Notes under the pieces: generated by a model
Databases searched by the model: none
What the model saw: the letters and a program-made list of their open reading frames with translations, nothing else
Told to the model about the DNA's origin: nothing
Shown here: positions 16,627 through 24,091 of the stretch, one piece after another
Layout of the letters: each line of letters starts with the position of its first letter
How positions within the stretch are numbered: the first letter of the stretch is position 1
Assembly: GCF_000422765.1 (NCBI RefSeq)
Contig: NZ_AUGR01000006.1
Span: forward strand, 186,001 to 250,000
Origin: Neptunomonas japonica DSM 18939
GTDB lineage: Bacteria; Pseudomonadota; Gammaproteobacteria; Pseudomonadales; Balneatricaceae
Reading direction: 5' to 3'
Length of the DNA stretch: 64,000 nt
Made by a program: the position numbers and the translations under genes

Positions 16627-17755
16627 TGAGCAGATTACTGCCGTTGTATTGGCGGGGGGCATGGCCAGGCGGATGGGTGGTGTTGATAAAGGCTGGGCTG
16701 ACCTCAATGGCAAGCCGCTCATTCGTCATGTGTTGGATAGGGTATTACCACAAGTATCGCGTTGCTTGATTAATGCAAACCGCAGCTTAGATGCCTATGG
16801 CACTTTGGGTTTGCCAGTCGTGACTGACCTTGAAGGCGGTTTCGAAGGACCCTTAATGGGCATTGCTACTGGTTTGCATCATGCCACAACGGATTGGGTG
16901 TTATTTATCCCCTGTGATGGACCCTTTCTGCCGCAAGAGTTAGTCACACGTATGCTCGCTAAGGCAGAGCAAAGTGATGTAGAAATCGCAGTGGCGCATG
17001 ATGGTAAGCGTCTGCAGCCGGTGGTGGCTTTAATTAAGCGTGAGCTGTTAGAAAGCGTGCGCGCGATATTGGCAACCGGTGAGAGAAAGATTGATCGTTG
17101 GTACGTACAACAGCGCATGGTTGAAGTGGATTTCTCTGATTACCCTGATGCTTTTGTTAATGTGAACCGCAAAGATGATATCGCACAGTTGCAGCAGGTG
17201 CCTAAACTACTTGGACTGGCTGCTTGGAGTGGCACAGGCAAAACGACACTGCTTAAGCAGTTGCTACCTGAACTAAAAGCACGAGGTGTTCGGGTGGGTG
17301 TGATCAAACATGCTCATCATCAGTTTGACGTGGACCACCCCGGAAAAGACAGTTATGAAATACGCCATGCCGGTGCTGATCAGATGCTGATCTGTTCTTC
17401 AAAGCGATGGGCTTTAATGTCTGAAGAGCCGCAAAGTGCTACGCCATCACTCTCTAGTATGCTTAATAAGTTGGAGCACTCCGCATTAGACTTGGTGATG
17501 GTCGAAGGCTTTAAAAAAGAGGTATTCCCTAAAATTGAGCTGTACCGGCGAGAAGTTAATAAACCTCAATTACATGGCGAGGATGAAAACATTATTGCAG
17601 TGGCGAGTGATGAAGCTATTCAGCTTGTACGTGACCTACCCTTATTGGATTTGAATAATATAGGGAGCATTGTCGCTTTTATTTTGTCATACCTAAATGA
17701 AAAGGGTATTAAGGGTGGCTCTTTTCACAACGCGGCTGTTGGAGACAAATTATGA
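16619..17755 (+). CDS. mobAB: fused molybdopterin guanylyltransferase MobA / adaptor MobB
   Basis: A bifunctional 378-residue protein. The first about 190 residues are MobA, which joins GMP to the metal-pterin to make the guanine dinucleotide cofactor: AVVLAGGMARRMGGVDKGW is the nucleotide-binding loop and FIPCDGPFLP the Asp-containing metal site. From about residue 200 it is MobB, a P-loop GTPase-like adaptor (GLAAWSGTGKTTLLKQLL; GVIKHAHHQFDVDHPGKDS). MobA and MobB are separate in E. coli; fusions are known in other bacteria. It overlaps both tupC and moeA, so it is part of one transcript. bis-MGD is the cofactor form needed by the FDH encoded here. Confidence 0.93.
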   Translation: MHSEQITAVVLAGGMARRMGGVDKGWADLNGKPLIRHVLDRVLPQVSRCLINANRSLDAYGTLGLPVVTDLEGGFEGPLMGIATGLHHATTDWVLFIPCDGPFLPQELVTRMLAKAEQSDVEIAVAHDGKRLQPVVALIKRELLESVRAILATGERKIDRWYVQQRMVEVDFSDYPDAFVNVNRKDDIAQLQQVPKLLGLAAWSGTGKTTLLKQLLPELKARGVRVGVIKHAHHQFDVDHPGKDSYEIRHAGADQMLICSSKRWALMSEEPQSATPSLSSMLNKLEHSALDLVMVEGFKKEVFPKIELYRREVNKPQLHGEDENIIAVASDEAIQLVRDLPLLDLNNIGSIVAFILSYLNEKGIKGGSFHNAAVGDKL

Positions 17756-19011
17756 GTCGTACTGGCAACTGCTTTGACCCAGCAGCAAATCCCGGTGGAA
17801 TGTTCACGGTTACAGAGAGTATTGCGCGTATTTTAGCGCAAATAGCGAAGCCTACTCAGGTTGAAATGGTAGCGCTTTCCCAAGCGCACAACAGAGTGTT
17901 GGCACAAGATGAAGTGTCCTCTTTTAATGTGCCTCAACATACTAACTCTGCCATGGATGGTTACGCTATTTGCGCTGAGCATCTTTCCAGTCAGGAGTCA
18001 TACACGCTAACGGTTGTTGGGCAAGTGTTTGCGGGTGGTGCTTTTAATGGCACTTTAGCGCCTGATGAAGCGGTTGAGATAATGACAGGCGCAGCATTAC
18101 CCGCAGGTGCCGACTCTATTGTTATTCGAGAAGCGGTTGAACGAGATGTCAACCAGATAGCATTTTCTGATGCGGTGAAAATTGGCCAGCATGTACGCCA
18201 AAAAGGTGAAGACATAAAGGCAGGTTCAGTGGCATTATCGGCGGGTTGCCTGATTCGCCCGCAAGAGCAAGGTTTGTTAGCATCACTGGGTAAGCAGCAA
18301 GTTGGTGTTTTTAAGCAGCTCAGTGTAGCTATATTCTCAACAGGTGATGAAGTTGTCGCTCAAGGGCAGCCATTACCAGAAAATTGCATCTATGATACCA
18401 ATCGCTTTACGCTGACCGGATTATTGCAGCGTATGGGGTGCCATGTTGTTGATTTAGGTATTATTGAAGATTCGCAAGCCTCTATGGAGCGGGTGCTGAG
18501 TAGTGCTGCCACACAAGCGGATATGGTTATCTCTTCGGGCGGTGTTTCTATGGGGAAGGCCGACTATATAAAGCAGGCACTCGAGGCTGTGGGTGATATC
18601 GCTTTTTGGCGAGTAGCTATGCGACCTGGTAGGCCGTTAGCGTTTGGGGCGGTAGGTGATACACCGTTCTTTGGTTTACCGGGTAACCCGGTAGCTGTAA
18701 TGGTAACTTTTCTGCAATTTGTGCAGCCCACGTTACGAAAAATGATGGGGCAATTGGATTGGCAGCCACATAAAATGTCGGCGATTGCACAAGAAACAAT
18801 TAAGTCCCGTGAGGGGCGAATTGATTATAGCCGTGGCGTATACCGTATAAATGATCAAGGTGAACTGGTGGTGCGCACGACGGGCGCACAAGGCTCCGGA
18901 ATTTTAACCTCTATGATACAAGCCAACTGCTTGATAGAGATCAAAGAGCAATATAGCGAAGTTGAGGCAGGTGATCGTGTATTGATCCAGCCTTTTAGTG
19001 ACTTACTGTAA
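17752..19011 (+). CDS. moeA: molybdopterin molybdenumtransferase MoeA
   Basis: Inserts molybdate (or, in some paralogues, tungstate) into adenylylated molybdopterin. Motifs visible in the 419 residues include the HTNSAMDGYAI loop, EIMTGAALPAGADSIVIREAV, the SSGGVSMGKADY substrate motif, RPGRPLAFG and the GLPGNPVAVMVTFL end of domain III. The N-terminus has an extra about 15 residues before the usual start. An internal ATG at 17800 (MFTVTES) would give a shorter form, but the four-base overlap with mobAB supports the longer one. Its place with TupABC suggests it may serve tungsten; that is inference. Confidence 0.93.
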   Translation: MSRTGNCFDPAANPGGMFTVTESIARILAQIAKPTQVEMVALSQAHNRVLAQDEVSSFNVPQHTNSAMDGYAICAEHLSSQESYTLTVVGQVFAGGAFNGTLAPDEAVEIMTGAALPAGADSIVIREAVERDVNQIAFSDAVKIGQHVRQKGEDIKAGSVALSAGCLIRPQEQGLLASLGKQQVGVFKQLSVAIFSTGDEVVAQGQPLPENCIYDTNRFTLTGLLQRMGCHVVDLGIIEDSQASMERVLSSAATQADMVISSGGVSMGKADYIKQALEAVGDIAFWRVAMRPGRPLAFGAVGDTPFFGLPGNPVAVMVTFLQFVQPTLRKMMGQLDWQPHKMSAIAQETIKSREGRIDYSRGVYRINDQGELVVRTTGAQGSGILTSMIQANCLIEIKEQYSEVEAGDRVLIQPFSDLL

Positions 19012-19026
19012 AGATGAAGGTGAAAC

Positions 19027-20022
19027 ATGGCGAGTGAACGGCTGATAGACAAATTTGGACGAGAGATCACTTATCTTCGAATGTCAGTAACGGATCGCTG
19101 TGATTTTCGCTGTGTGTATTGCATGAGTGAGAAAATGACCTTCTTGCCGCGTGAGCAAGTGTTGTCACTGGAAGAGATACACATGATTGCAAAAGCATTT
19201 ACTGAGCTGGGTATTAGTAAAATCCGCTTTACCGGTGGCGAGCCACTGGTACGCAGGGATGTTATAAAGCTGTTTAAAGGAGTGGGTGCGTTACCGGGTT
19301 TGAAGGACTTTTGTTTAACCACTAATGGATCGCAGTTGCCCCGTTATGCGCAACAACTTAAAGATGCAGGGCTAACACGCATTAATATCAGCTTGGACAG
19401 TTTGCAAGAGACACGCTTTAAAGCACTGACACGTATCGGTGATTTACATCAGGTGATTGCGGGTATTGATGCCGCCTGCCGCGTTGGCTTTAAGGGGATT
19501 AAGCTTAATGCGGTGGTACTACAAGGCCGCAACGATGATGAAGTCGTCGAGCTCGTTAAATTTGCCAGAGAGAAGCAGGTAGATCTTAGCTTTATAGAAG
19601 AGATGCCTCTAGGTGTGATTGCAGAGCATGACCGAGCTGAAACCTATTTTAGCAGTGAGCAGGTAAAGGAGCTCATTACCGAGCAATTCCCTCTGCTACC
19701 TACGACCGAGAACAGTGGTGGCCCTGCTAAATACTGGCGCATGGGCGATAGTGAGAGCCGTATTGGATTTATATCTCCTCATAGCAATAACTTTTGTGGT
19801 GACTGTAATCGTGTACGCGTAACGGCTGAAGGCTTACTGCTCTTGTGTTTGGGTAATGAACACTCCGTTGACCTAAAAGCAATTCTGCGCCGCTACCCGG
19901 GAGATACCGAACGCTTAAAGCAGGCGATTCGCACAGCTATCGAGCATAAGCCCGAAGAGCACCGCTTTACGTCTGATGGTGATGTGCAGATAGTCCGTTT
20001 TATGAATATGACGGGGGGATAA
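19027..20022 (+). CDS. moaA: GTP 3',8-cyclase MoaA (radical SAM)
   Basis: First step of molybdopterin synthesis, converting GTP to 3',8-cyclo-7,8-dihydro-GTP. The radical-SAM cluster cysteines are Cys25, Cys29 and Cys32 ([13 protein letters not shown]). The C-terminal substrate cluster is [18 protein letters not shown], and the protein ends in the conserved GG. The 331-residue length is normal. It begins 15 bases after moeA with an AAGGTGA ribosome site and ends at a strong hairpin. The companions moaB, moaC, moaD and moaE are not in the window and must lie elsewhere. Confidence 0.95.
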   Translation: MASERLIDKFGREITYLRMSVTDRCDFRCVYCMSEKMTFLPREQVLSLEEIHMIAKAFTELGISKIRFTGGEPLVRRDVIKLFKGVGALPGLKDFCLTTNGSQLPRYAQQLKDAGLTRINISLDSLQETRFKALTRIGDLHQVIAGIDAACRVGFKGIKLNAVVLQGRNDDEVVELVKFAREKQVDLSFIEEMPLGVIAEHDRAETYFSSEQVKELITEQFPLLPTTENSGGPAKYWRMGDSESRIGFISPHSNNFCGDCNRVRVTAEGLLLLCLGNEHSVDLKAILRRYPGDTERLKQAIRTAIEHKPEEHRFTSDGDVQIVRFMNMTGG

Positions 20023-20029
20023 TTGTCTG

Positions 20030-20064
20030 CTTGATGCCTCGTATAGATAACACGAGGCATCAAG
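20030..20064 (+). terminator. strong 13-bp hairpin ending the tup-mob-moe-moa operon
   Basis: A perfect inverted repeat, CTTGATGCCTCGT / ACGAGGCATCAAG, with a nine-base loop, begins eight bases after the moaA stop. There is no clear T-run, so it may be a weak intrinsic terminator or an mRNA 3' stabiliser. Confidence 0.6.
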
Positions 20065-20159
20065 AATTGCCTTCTACCTCAAGTGCATTAACAATATTTT
20101 CCTTCTGGCATGGCCGAATCCATCACTTTTATTTTCATTACTTAATCCTTAAATTGTTA

Positions 20160-20174
20160 TGTTATAGTGTAACA
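20160..20174. promoter_or_regulatory. candidate Zur (zinc uptake regulator) box
   Basis: TGTTATAGTGTAACA differs from the gammaproteobacterial Zur core TGTTATANTATAACA at a single base, and the palindrome extends outward as AAT/ATT. It sits 34 bases before the translation start of the DUF1826 gene, where it would cover the promoter. That matches zinc-repressed control. Confidence 0.7.
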
Positions 20175-20207
20175 ATTAAATTTTTATTTTATGGGATAGG
20201 TGATTGT

Positions 20208-20888
20208 GTGGGTGCTGCGGAGCTAGTAGAAAGTAATGTTTATGTAAAAAGTTACCAGAGTGAAGATAACCATATAACAGGGGACTCTCCTGAGGTGCTA
20301 ACAACTATCTATGAAGAGCAGGTAAATTTGGTGATATTGCAACGCTCGTTGCCCGGTGAAGTCACCAGTTACTGTCAAAAACTAGTAGATAACAATCCAA
20401 ACTTTAATCTACGCTCAGTTCTCAGTCATAAGACGCCAACACAGTCGCTTACATCTTTACTACCAGATTTGGCGGGACAGTCCGCATTTATAGAAGACCT
20501 AGCTTTGTTATTGGATATGTATAGCTGCTTGTTCGATCTTGGTGAAGTTGGCCTAAGGTTACAAGTGTTAGACCGTGCGATGTGCCCACGTTTTCATACC
20601 GATAAACTGGGCTGTCGTTTGGTTTCAACTTATTATGGGCAAGGAACGGAATGGCTCGGCAATTGCAGTGTGGATCGCAGTAAACTCGGTGCAGGTAACA
20701 TGGGGTTAAGCGATGATGAATCGGGTTTATACCCCCACGCTGCTAGTATTCAACAAGCCAGTGAGGGTGACGTTGTGCTGTTAAAAGGCGATGGTTGGTT
20801 CGGCAATGACGGGTTTGGTGCGGTCCATCGATCTCCAGCCTTAACATTGGGTGAGAAGCGCGTTGTTGTAACGATGGATTTTGCCTGA
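20208..20888 (+). CDS. DUF1826 family protein, probably zinc-regulated
   Basis: A roughly 226-residue soluble protein of unknown function. The family core is VGLRLQVLDRAMCPRFHTDK followed by CRLVSTYYGQGTEWL (residues about 120-155) and ends in AVHRSPAL. The conserved His, Asp, Cys and the second His look like metal-site residues. The open frame extends upstream to 20031, but that part runs through the Zur box and the operon hairpin. The GTG at 20208 has an AGGTGA ribosome site, so this start is chosen. DUF1826 genes are often found near Zur-controlled zinc genes (COG0523 GTPases); here it stands alone. Confidence 0.82.
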   Translation: MGAAELVESNVYVKSYQSEDNHITGDSPEVLTTIYEEQVNLVILQRSLPGEVTSYCQKLVDNNPNFNLRSVLSHKTPTQSLTSLLPDLAGQSAFIEDLALLLDMYSCLFDLGEVGLRLQVLDRAMCPRFHTDKLGCRLVSTYYGQGTEWLGNCSVDRSKLGAGNMGLSDDESGLYPHAASIQQASEGDVVLLKGDGWFGNDGFGAVHRSPALTLGEKRVVVTMDFA

Positions 20889-21496
20889 GTAGAGACAGAT
20901 CTGTGTAAACCTATCCGCAGTAGTTACACACGTATTATGGGGGACTGACTTTTTAGGGGGGTTAAATAGGCCTTAATGTTGAGACCTTAGCGGTACATCA
21001 ATCTGATTACTATGCTGTCAGTTATAGATAACTTGAAGTGTTATCAGTGAACTTTGGTAGGCGATGCTTTATGTCTCCAGTGTGCCAAAAGCAGAATTTA
21101 AGGTACTGCTAATATAATATCGCATCAGCTAACCCGCAGCTCAAGAAGGGGACGAATAATAGGCTGATCCTGCTGCCTAATAGGCTCGATTTTATGAGCG
21201 TTTAGATACAGTATTTGTGAATGATATTGCTGTCAGCCCCTTGTTCAGTGGACCCCCTTCCCCTTAATAAGGATGAAAGTAGCGTTAACATATTGATCTT
21301 TAAAGAAAATCGTTTATGCTCACAAACAACGGAATGAATAACAACAAGAGCATGGAGGCTTCGTTTGTCTATCAACGCCACTTCCATAAGCTCTTCAGGT
21401 TATTGATTTATAAGATTATGTGCCGCGATCTTTGATTTTTTCACCCTTGTTAATGGGGCCAAAGAGTTATAAGGCCCCGGTCTATATAATTAGCTG
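20889..21496. other. gene-poor stretch upstream of the cassette array
   Basis: About 600 bases with no convincing gene. Short frames on both strands (for example minus 21202-21387 and plus 21316-21438, 40 codons) show no family resemblance, codon bias or ribosome site. A GGGGCC / GGCCCC hairpin with a 12-base loop lies at 21455-21478 just before the first cassette boundary. The left part has A/T-rich sequence and a G-run (20938-20966) with nothing recognisable. Confidence 0.5.
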
Positions 21497-21515
21497 TTAG
21501 TGGGCAGGAAGACTC

Positions 21516-21911
21516 ATGAATCAAGCTATTCATTTCAAGACATCCATGTTTGATGTTTCAAAAGAGAAAGAGAATCCTATAAATCCTATATATGGGTTGT
21601 CGCTTTTGGAATGGTTAAGAAAAGAACTGCGAAGCGAACTTGTGATCTCCGAACCCGACGCGGAAGATTGGGGCTGGTACAGCGAATTGGAATATGAGGG
21701 CAACAATTATCTCATTGGATCTTGTACTTTCTTCGAGCAAGGCGACGATCCAGCTGCTGAGCTAGAGTGGGTGTTCCAAGTCGACAAATATCGTAGCTTT
21801 AAAGAAAAGCTCTTTGGTAAAAATAAAATGAGCACTTCTGATGAGTGTTTTGTTTATTTTAAAGAGTTATTTGAAAAACACCCAAATATCACAGAGGTTG
21901 AAATTGGGTAA
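21516..21911 (+). CDS. cassette-borne protein of unknown function
   Basis: 131 residues, acidic, without signal peptide or membrane segment. Recognisable patches are LSLLEWLRKELR, DAEDWGWYSELEYEGNNYLIG and DPAAELEWVFQVDKYRSFKEKLFG. The aromatic-rich core suggests a small alpha/beta domain, and I could not assign it to a named family. The ATG has a GGCAGGAAG ribosome site. The stop codon abuts the attC. A defence, immunity or toxin-neutralising role is common for cassette proteins, but nothing in the sequence proves it. Confidence 0.7.
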   Translation: MNQAIHFKTSMFDVSKEKENPINPIYGLSLLEWLRKELRSELVISEPDAEDWGWYSELEYEGNNYLIGSCTFFEQGDDPAAELEWVFQVDKYRSFKEKLFGKNKMSTSDECFVYFKELFEKHPNITEVEIG

Positions 21912-21986
21912 GCCACTAACAAGCAAAGGCAGCATCGCCCTGCGGGCTGGACGCGCTAACGCGCGCCGTTGCTTTGGGCGTTAGCT
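21912..21986 (+). repeat. attC recombination site of cassette 1
   Basis: R'' GCCACTAAC (21912-21920), a three-base spacer, L'' CAAAG, two internal hairpins (GCCC-TGC-GGGC and CGCG-CTAA-CGCG), L' CTTTG, spacer GGC and R' GTTAGCT (21980-21986). The imperfect fold, conserved ends and length of about 75 bases fit the attC class. Confidence 0.8.
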
Positions 21987-21993
21987 GTCAACA

Positions 21994-22374
21994 ATGACAA
22001 AGATTATATTTATTGCTGCATTAATAATTTCATCTATCGCACAAGGAGAAACAAAAGTGCAATGGCCAGATTTATCAATAATTAAATATGTTGCTGACAG
22101 GCCTGCAACAGAAACAGATATAAATGAGGGTGCTGCCGTCTTCTTACTACAATCAGAAGGTGTCAATATTGGCGTTCCAATGAATATCCAAATACCACAA
22201 TATGCAATTCACACTGACGGCGAAACAAATACAAAATCAAATGTCGTGGTAATCCAGGCCGAGCAAACCGATGATCAACAAGTCATAGGCGCCTTAATTG
22301 TTGGCACAAATGAGTTCATGGCAGGCTTATCGCACGAATTTGAGCTTTTAGGTCAAACAAATCCGGAGTTCTAA
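21994..22374 (+). CDS. cassette-borne secreted protein of unknown function
   Basis: 126 residues with a clear signal peptide (MTKIIFIAALIISSIAQG, cleavage near residue 18), then a small domain: WPDLSIIKYVADRPATETDINEGAAVFLLQSEG (described as residues about 24-56), PQYAIHTDGETN, NVVVIQAEQTDDQQVIGALIVG and LSHEFELLG. There are no cysteines, so disulfides are not expected. I recognise the pattern as one seen in cassette proteins but cannot give a function. The start is only 13 bases inside the cassette, normal for these elements. Its stop precedes attC2. Confidence 0.7.
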   Translation: MTKIIFIAALIISSIAQGETKVQWPDLSIIKYVADRPATETDINEGAAVFLLQSEGVNIGVPMNIQIPQYAIHTDGETNTKSNVVVIQAEQTDDQQVIGALIVGTNEFMAGLSHEFELLGQTNPEF

Positions 22375-22376
22375 AT

Positions 22377-22470
22377 GCAGCTAACAAGCACAAGCACGTT
22401 TGCCCCTTCGGGGCCGGACCTCCACTCCAGCGCTTCGCGCTTCCATTTCGGCCCGTGTTGTGGGGAACAC
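22377..22470 (+). repeat. attC site of cassette 2, R' end not recognisable
   Basis: R'' GCAGCTAAC (22377-22385), L'' with CACAA-G-CACG, a CCCC-TTCG-GGGG hairpin and a GCGC-TTC-GCGC hairpin, then L' CGTG-TTGTG. The unpaired G opposite the L' arm is the typical extrahelical base. After L' one expects a GTTRRRY core, but the sequence reads GGGGAACACC, so the right end is decayed or recombined. Confidence 0.65.
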
Positions 22471-22698
22471 CATGCCTGCTTTGGATCGCTTTGCGACTTA
22501 AATGGCTTTGAGTCGAACCAGATTAGCGTTTTGGCAAGCTTGCGCCAATTGCCGATCTCTATAGCTATTTTAAACGCCCGGTATTAATCAGTCATTATCC
22601 AATGCCTATTTAAAATATCTGTGTGCGATACTTGGATCAAACTACATCACTCTTAGTAAAACGCTATGTGCGATCCGTATGTAAAGTGCGCGCGTAGC

Positions 22699-22806
22699 TT
22701 AAGTAGACTGTCCCGTAATTCGCATACCGAGAACGTTTTGATAATACTCAACAGTCTCTTTAGCATCTTTGCAGCGATAAGCTACATGATGAAAACCATT
22801 TAGTTG
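22699..22806 (-). pseudogene. N-terminal remnant of a VOC/glyoxalase-family protein
   Basis: The minus strand reads LNGFHHVAYRCKDAKETVEYYQ and on to NVLGM, a typical start of a vicinal-oxygen-chelate domain with its first metal-binding His (FHHVAYRC). It then stops at 22699-22701 after about 34 residues. There is no ATG or GTG in front; a hairpin terminator lies there instead. A normal family member needs over 120 residues, so the rest is missing. The break lies on the side of the cassette region, pointing to loss by rearrangement. Confidence 0.6.
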
Positions 22807-22810
22807 GAGT

Positions 22811-22835
22811 GGGGGGCTCTGACGCCCCCCTTTTT
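22811..22835. terminator. rho-independent terminator hairpin
   Basis: GGGGGGC-TCTGAC-GCCCCCC followed by TTTTT on the plus strand, right after the HPPD pseudogene end on the minus strand. The T-run favours plus-strand use (end of the cassette region), but it may also stop leftward transcription. Confidence 0.75.
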
Positions 22836-22836
22836 C

Positions 22837-23917
22837 TCATTTTTTCCCAGTATTCAATACACCACGATTAATTTGGTCACGTTCAATAGATTCGAATAAT
22901 GCTTTAAAGTTACCTTCACCAAAACCGTCATCGCCTTTGCGCTGAATAAATTCAAAGAATACTGGACCCAACTGGGTTTCAGAGAATATTTGAAGCAGTA
23001 ATCGAGGGCCACCTTCAGTGGTGCCATCCATTAATATGCCACGTGTTTGAAGTTCTTCAACAGGCTCTCCATGGTTAGGTAAGCGACCTTCAAGCAATTC
23101 ATAATATGTTGCTGGTGGCGCTGTCATGAAAGGCATGCCCATTTTTTTTAAGCGATCCCAACATGTAACTAAGTCATCGCAACTAAAAGCAATATGTTGA
23201 ATACCTTCACCATTAAATGCTCTTAAGAACTCTTCAATTTGCCCTTTACCGCCTTCGCCTTCTTCGTTAAGCGGAATGCGAATCTTACCATCTGGTGCCG
23301 TTAGTGCTTTGGAGGTTAGCCCGGTGTATTCACCTTTGATATCAAAGAAGCGAATTTCTTGGAAATTAAACAACTTCTCATAGAAATCGGCCCAATATTT
23401 CATGCGACCGCCATACACGTTGTGAGTTAAGTGGTCGATTACTTTGAAGCCTGCTCCCACTGGATTGCGGCCTACGCCATCAATGTATTCAAAATCAATG
23501 TCATAAATAGATAATTCATCGCCATATCGGTCAATAAGGTAGATGATCGCGCTGCCAATACCTCTAATTGCTGGTAGACGCAGTTCCATAGGGCCCGTTT
23601 CGACTAGAACGGGTTCAGCGCCTTGTGCCAATAAGTGCTTATATGCTTTTACTGCATTTTTAAACGCGAAAGCCCATGCCACATGCGGACGGTCCATGTT
23701 CACGAGCAAAGTACCATGCTGCTGATTTTGGCTCGTAATTCGCGATTAAATTAATGCCGCCCTGACGCCATAGTTGCGCGTCTTTAGTGCGGTGATTGGC
23801 AATATGGGTAAAACCCATCGCTGTAAATACGGTTTCTAGTTGGCCCTTTTCAGGTGATGAAAATTCGATGAATTCAAAGCCATCTAAGCCTACTGGGTTT
23901 TCAAATAAATCTGCCAT
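22837..23917 (-). pseudogene. hpd: 4-hydroxyphenylpyruvate dioxygenase, disrupted by a one-base frameshift
   Basis: The first 85 codons ([19 protein letters not shown]... to ACGMGFRV) end in a TAA at 23660-23662. In the next frame the protein continues at once as [23 protein letters not shown]... to the normal end. Dropping one base within 23657-23664 (the run TTTTTAAA) joins both into a 359-residue HPPD, the usual size. All three iron ligands are intact: His in [11 protein letters not shown], His in [10 protein letters not shown] and Glu in [18 protein letters not shown]. The C-terminal frame looks well conserved, so the change is recent or a sequence error. The enzyme converts 4-hydroxyphenylpyruvate to homogentisate in tyrosine degradation. 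An intact second copy lies at 27087-28127. Confidence 0.9.
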
Positions 23918-24091
23918 TGTTTACTCCCTTTGGTCATTCTTAAAATCAGATGAAGGTGCGTTTTATTAGAATTTGGTTTTAGGTATTACTTACCTCAATA
24001 GTACAAGGGTAAGTTTCATTGTGGCATTGAGTGATTTTAATCTTCGTTACTACACATCGTTCAAGCTTCTTTAATTCTCTGTATTTGTTCT

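Larger units (their letters stand above)
21497..22466 (+). mobile_element. two integron gene cassettes without an integrase
   Basis: Two single-gene units, each beginning with a TTAG core site and each ending in an attC-like structure. In cassette 1 (21497-21980) the start GTTAGTGGGC is the reverse complement of GCC(C)ACTAAC in its own attC. In cassette 2 (21981 to about 22466) the start GTTAGCTG is the reverse complement of CAGCTAAC in its own attC. Such own-start/own-end pairing is expected for true cassettes. Both genes face the same way. No intI gene or attI site is in the window, so this is an orphan cluster. Confidence 0.75.

Noticed and set aside
20031-20207. N-terminal extension of the DUF1826 reading frame
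   Set aside because: It translates the operon hairpin and the Zur box; the GTG at 20208 with a good ribosome site is a better start.
20938-20966. G-rich stretch with GGGGGACTGACTTTTTAG, resembling ends of small repeat elements
   Set aside because: No second copy, inverted repeat or transposase was found in the window to support a mobile element.
21202-21387. 61-codon minus-strand frame, and a 40-codon plus frame at 21316
   Set aside because: No start signal, no recognised domain, no coding bias; probably chance frames in a gene-poor stretch.
22375-22587. 70-codon plus-strand frame after cassette 2
   Set aside because: It runs through the attC2 hairpins; its composition follows the inverted repeats, so it is not a gene.
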